Source: JBDRGD01 sp043818095
GTDB taxonomy: Bacteria > Chloroflexota > Dehalococcoidia > Dehalococcoidales > RBG-16-60-22
Length of the DNA stretch: 9,199 nucleotides
NCBI GenBank assembly: GCA_043818095.1
Contig: JBDRGD010000061.1
Span: 1 to 9,199 of the forward strand
Direction: 5' to 3'
Notes under the pieces: generated by a model
The model's database searches: none
Seen by the model: only the letters and a program-made list of their open reading frames with translations
What the model was told of the DNA's origin: nothing
In this document: positions 6,321 to 9,199 of the stretch, in pieces
Layout of the letters: each line of letters opens with the position of its first letter
Position numbering within the stretch: the first letter of the stretch is position 1
Program-made: the position numbers and the translations under genes

Positions 6321-6360
6321 TTCAGCATCCGCGGTCCAAACGCAAAGGGGAGGAACTCGT

Positions 6361-8310
6361 ATGGCACAGGTATACGGCAGGATGCTGGACGTCGATTTAT
6401 CATCGGGGAAAATCACCCGGAGTGATATCGCCCCGGATTCCGCCCGGAGCTTTCTCGGCAGCATGGGGCTCGCCGCCCGCCTCCTCTATGACGAGGTCGG
6501 GGAAGACGTCGATCCCCTCGGTCCCGGAAACGTCATCATCTTTGCCAACGGCCCCCTGACCGGCACCCGGGCGCCGTCCTCGGGGAGGACGGAGATAACC
6601 ACCAAATTCCCCCTGACGGGAAACATCGGCAGCGGGAACACCGGCGGTCTCTGGGGGACCACCCTGAGGCGCGCCGGCATCGACCTGCTTACCGTCCGGG
6701 GCGCCGCCGCCGAGCCGGTCTACCTCCGGATTGACGACGACCACGTGGAAATAAGGAAAGCGGGCCACCTCTGGGGACAGCCGACCAGGGCAACCACGGA
6801 TATGCTCAGGGAAGAACTCGGCCCGGTATCGGTGCTGGCCATCGGCCCGGCGGGCGAGAACCTGGTCAAGTATGCCTGCCCCCTGAACGACTACTATCAC
6901 GTCGCGGCGAGGTGCGGCGCCGGCGCCGTCATGGGCTCCAAGAAGCTGAAAGCCATCACCGTCCGCGGGACCGGGACGCCGGGCATCGCCCGTCCGGAAG
7001 AGTTTGCGCAGGCGACGAGAGATGCCCGGGAGCGGGTGCTTACTTCCGAGGAGGCCCATAAAGAATATGCCGCCTCCCTCGAACCCCGCCGACTCGGCAT
7101 CGAGGCCGGGAACCTGCCCGGCCGGAACTTCCAGACCGGGGTCGTGCCCCGCTGGCTGGAGACCCGGGGAGTAGACGCCGCCCGTAAATATTTCAAGAAG
7201 AGGGACGGCACCTGCTATGCCTGCCCCGTGCCGTGCTTTAACCTCGCCGAGGTCACCGAGGGCAAGTACGCCGGCCTGAGGGTCAACCGGAGCCAGATGC
7301 CCGGGGTGGTGCTCTGCTGGGGCGCGAAGTGCGCCATCGATAACATCGAGGCGGTCTGGAAGTGCAAGGAGACCTGCCAGGAACTCGGCATGGACTACGA
7401 GTCCGCGGGCTGCACCATCGCTTTCGCCATGGAGCTTTACCAGCGGGGCATCATCACCCGGAGCGATACCGACGGGCTGGACCTGACCTGGGGCAACGAG
7501 GACGCGATTATCGAATTACTGGATAAAATAGCCCGGCGGGAGGGGTTCGGGAATGTCCTCGCCGAGGGCAGCGTGAAAGCGGCGCAAACGATTGGCGGGG
7601 GCGCCGAAAAATACGTCATGGCGGTAAAAGGGCTGGAACTGGGGATGCTTCCGGACCCCAGGGCCAGTAAAAGCGAGAAGGGGTGGATGTTCGATTCCCT
7701 GACCAGTCCGCGGGGCGGCGATAACATCAAGGGCACTCACTTCCGGGCGGACACCTACGACCCGAACTGGTGGACGGACAAGTTCGATATTTTCGAGGAA
7801 GAGAAAGCAAAGATGTACTGCGTGCCCGACGAGGAGACCGCGTTCCGCTGGGAAGGGAAAGCCCTGATGTGCCGGTGGTTCGAGGACCTGGCTTCCGCGG
7901 TCAGCTCTTCGGGGCTCTGCTTTTACCCCTTCCTCATCAAGATGGCGCTGGGGCCGACTTACCTCTCCCGGATGCTTGCCGCCGCCACCGGGTGGGACAT
8001 CACGCCGGAGGAGGTGATGCAAGCCGGGGAGCGGTCATTCAACATGCTGAAAGCCTATTCGGTAAGGCAGGGATTCCGCCGGAAAGATGACATGTGGCCG
8101 GAGAGGTTCTTCACGGAACCGCTCCCGGAAGGCCCGGACAAAGGAGCGGTGCTGTCCCGGGATACCATCAACCGGGTGCTCGACGAGTATTACGATTTGC
8201 GGGGGTGGGACCGGGAAACCGGCGTCCCCACTTTCCGGAAGCTGAAAGAGCTTGGGTTGAAGGATATCGGCGCAGACCTGTTGCGGATGGACCGGATTCC
8301 TTCCGGGTAA
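6361..8310 (+). CDS. aor: Aldehyde:ferredoxin oxidoreductase family protein (tungsten/molybdenum pterin enzyme)
   Basis: A 649-residue cytoplasmic enzyme of the AOR family, which oxidises aldehydes to acids (or the reverse) with ferredoxin, using a bis-pterin tungsten or molybdenum cofactor and one [4Fe-4S] cluster. The N-terminal domain (about 5-210) shows GPLTGTRAPSSGR, PLTGNIGSGNTGG, AIGPAGEN and GAGAVMGSKKLKAI, all characteristic. The cluster ligands are C285, C288 and C292 (CYACPVPC) plus the distant C520 (SSGLC). The segment SPRGGDNIKGTH (449-460) occupies the place where many family members have a conserved Cys-His pair, so the substrate may differ from classical AOR. The start is set by GGAGGA at 6349-6354, 6 bases from the ATG, and by the promoter lying just upstream. 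It appears to be a single-gene unit; no ferredoxin, HdrA/BamC-type electron partner or pterin synthesis gene is beside it. Substrate not assignable. Confidence 0.95.
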   Translation: MAQVYGRMLDVDLSSGKITRSDIAPDSARSFLGSMGLAARLLYDEVGEDVDPLGPGNVIIFANGPLTGTRAPSSGRTEITTKFPLTGNIGSGNTGGLWGTTLRRAGIDLLTVRGAAAEPVYLRIDDDHVEIRKAGHLWGQPTRATTDMLREELGPVSVLAIGPAGENLVKYACPLNDYYHVAARCGAGAVMGSKKLKAITVRGTGTPGIARPEEFAQATRDARERVLTSEEAHKEYAASLEPRRLGIEAGNLPGRNFQTGVVPRWLETRGVDAARKYFKKRDGTCYACPVPCFNLAEVTEGKYAGLRVNRSQMPGVVLCWGAKCAIDNIEAVWKCKETCQELGMDYESAGCTIAFAMELYQRGIITRSDTDGLDLTWGNEDAIIELLDKIARREGFGNVLAEGSVKAAQTIGGGAEKYVMAVKGLELGMLPDPRASKSEKGWMFDSLTSPRGGDNIKGTHFRADTYDPNWWTDKFDIFEEEKAKMYCVPDEETAFRWEGKALMCRWFEDLASAVSSSGLCFYPFLIKMALGPTYLSRMLAAATGWDITPEEVMQAGERSFNMLKAYSVRQGFRRKDDMWPERFFTEPLPEGPDKGAVLSRDTINRVLDEYYDLRGWDRETGVPTFRKLKELGLKDIGADLLRMDRIPSG

Positions 8311-8326
8311 TTATCGTGTCCCCCCT

Positions 8327-8355
8327 TTGACACCCCACCCCTCCGATGTTATCAT
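8327..8355 (+). promoter_or_regulatory. Near-consensus sigma-70-type promoter of the CNNM/CorC gene
   Basis: Perfect -35 TTGACA (8327-8332), a 17-base spacer and -10 TATCAT (8350-8355, five of six). It begins 16 bases after the oxidoreductase stop codon. The predicted transcription start is near 8362. Its spacer shares 12 of 17 positions with that of the promoter at 6292-6320. Confidence 0.85.
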
Positions 8356-8364
8356 TTACCCCGT

Positions 8365-8371
8365 AGGAGGT
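8365..8371 (+). promoter_or_regulatory. Displaced Shine-Dalgarno-like sequence in the CNNM gene leader
   Basis: AGGAGGT is a near-perfect ribosome site, but it ends 30 bases before the ATG at 8402. It would sit only a few bases from the predicted 5' end of the transcript. No ATG, GTG or TTG follows it at usual spacing that leads into a useful frame. The sequence just before 8402 has no strong alternative. Confidence 0.5.
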
Positions 8372-8401
8372 AACGCTCTTTAAGAAGTGATGTGATGCTT
8401 T

Positions 8402-9199
8402 ATGCCCGCATTTGAACTTTACCTCTTTCTCTTTATTATCTGCCTCCTGTTCTCCTACTTTTTCTCCGGCTCGGAAACCGCCTTCATTTCCCTGCAGCGG
8501 ATAAAGCTGGAGCACATGCTCAGGACGGGCGTCCGGGGAGCGCCGCGCGTTGCCCGCCTGGTGGAAAAACCGGAGAAGCTCCTCTCCACCGTCCTGCTGG
8601 GGAATACGCTGGTCAATACCGCCGCCGCCTCCCTGGGCACGGCGATGGTCGTTTACTACCTGGGAGAAAAGCAGGGCGTCCTCGTCGCCACCGCTGCCGT
8701 CACCATTATCCTGCTCATTTTCTGTGAGACCACCCCGAAGACGATTGCCTCCCAGCACGCGGAAACCCTCTCCCTGGTAGCGGCCAGGCCGCTGGGCTAT
8801 ATCGCCTGGCTGTTCACCCCGTTTGTCATCGCCCTCAGCTGGATTGCCTCCGGCTTCACCCACCTCATCGGCGGCGCCCCGGCCCCGCGCACCCTCGCCA
8901 GCCCCGAGGAAATCCGCACCATGATTGCCATCGGCCACAAGGAAGGCACCGTCGAGGAGAACGAAGCCAACCTCCTCCATAAGGTCTTCGAGTTCGGCAC
9001 CCGTCCCGTCCGCGAGGTCATGGTCCCCCGCCTCGAGGTCATCGCCATCGAGCAGGGCGCTTCCCTCACCGACTTCCTCAATCTCTACGCCGAGTCCCCG
9101 CTCTCCCGCTTCCCCGTCTATAAAGAGAACATGGATAACGTCACCGGCATCCTCTCCGTCAAGGACGTCCTCATGGCCCTCGCCAAAAACACCGCCACC
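8402..9199 (+). CDS. CNNM/CorC-type membrane protein with CBS domains, 3' end outside the window
   Basis: The frame is open from ATG 8402 to the last base, giving 266 residues. An in-frame TGA at 8393-8395 excludes earlier starts. The N-terminal DUF21/CNNM membrane domain is clear: a first hydrophobic segment (about 4-24) ending in FSGSETAFISL, then LLGNTLVNTA (65-74), a segment around 93-108 leading into ETTPKTIA, and a fourth segment near 131-157. After the linker EEIRTMIAIGHKEGTVEENE comes the start of a CBS pair (EVMVPRLEV, 205-213; LSRFPVY, 234-240; GILSVKDVL, 249-257). Family members (CorC, MpfA, YhdP, HlyC/CorC-like) are linked to magnesium or cobalt export or homeostasis, often with the CBS pair binding adenine nucleotides. 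About 150 residues, including the rest of the CBS pair and a CorC_HlyC domain, would be expected beyond the window. It has its own promoter. Confidence 0.92.
   Translation, partial: MPAFELYLFLFIICLLFSYFFSGSETAFISLQRIKLEHMLRTGVRGAPRVARLVEKPEKLLSTVLLGNTLVNTAAASLGTAMVVYYLGEKQGVLVATAAVTIILLIFCETTPKTIASQHAETLSLVAARPLGYIAWLFTPFVIALSWIASGFTHLIGGAPAPRTLASPEEIRTMIAIGHKEGTVEENEANLLHKVFEFGTRPVREVMVPRLEVIAIEQGASLTDFLNLYAESPLSRFPVYKENMDNVTGILSVKDVLMALAKNTAT

Noticed and set aside
6292..6360. Longer start for the oxidoreductase at 6292
   Set aside because: It would place the -35 and -10 elements inside the coding sequence and add 23 residues not typical of the family; the ATG at 6361 has a proper ribosome site.

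Overview
The window is a GC-rich bacterial chromosome segment of about 9.2 kb. It holds mostly plus-strand metabolic genes, each with an ordinary Shine-Dalgarno site, plus sigma-70-type promoters and intrinsic terminators. The mix of a tungsten/molybdenum aldehyde:ferredoxin oxidoreductase, a cobalamin-binding radical SAM protein and a geranylgeranyl-reductase-like flavoprotein suggests an anaerobe. The overall style resembles Dehalococcoidia-type Chloroflexota from sediment or subsurface settings. That placement comes from gene content and remembered family distributions, not from a phylogenetic marker, and is tentative. I saw no rRNA, tRNA, CRISPR array, transposase or phage gene.

Layout. 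Bases 1-981 are the 3' part of a conserved protein of unknown function, open at the window edge. It is followed after 21 bases by a B12-binding radical SAM gene (1003-2460). Two intrinsic terminators and a cluster of C-rich/G-rich inverted repeats fill 2461-2700, and a promoter lies at 2744-2772. Bases 2830-4531 encode one CocE/NonD-type (X-Pro dipeptidyl-peptidase-like) hydrolase that is split by a +1 frameshift at a GGGG run near 3381-3384. Seventeen bases later comes an FAD-dependent oxidoreductase of the geranylgeranyl reductase type (4549-5667), probably in the same transcript. A chagasin-like (MEROPS I42) lipoprotein is convergent on the minus strand (5701-6165). The divergent region 6166-6360 carries a near-consensus promoter and a 14-bp palindrome ahead of the aldehyde:ferredoxin oxidoreductase gene (6361-8310). 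A second near-consensus promoter (8327-8355) precedes a CNNM/CorC-type membrane protein with CBS domains (8402 onward), which runs off the right edge.

How the genes fit together. There are at least four plus-strand transcription units: unknown gene plus radical SAM; hydrolase plus flavoprotein; oxidoreductase; and CNNM protein. There is one minus-strand unit. The hydrolase/flavoprotein pair and the oxidoreductase would fit catabolism of esters, amides or aldehydes linked to low-potential electron carriers, but no substrate can be read from the sequence. I found no clear new multi-gene system. The most interesting points are the frameshifted hydrolase that also lacks canonical catalytic motifs, the 12-of-17-base spacer identity between the two strongest promoters, the repeat cluster with mutually exclusive pairings at 2537-2622, the palindrome upstream of the oxidoreductase promoter, and non-canonical cofactor-site residues in two of the enzymes.
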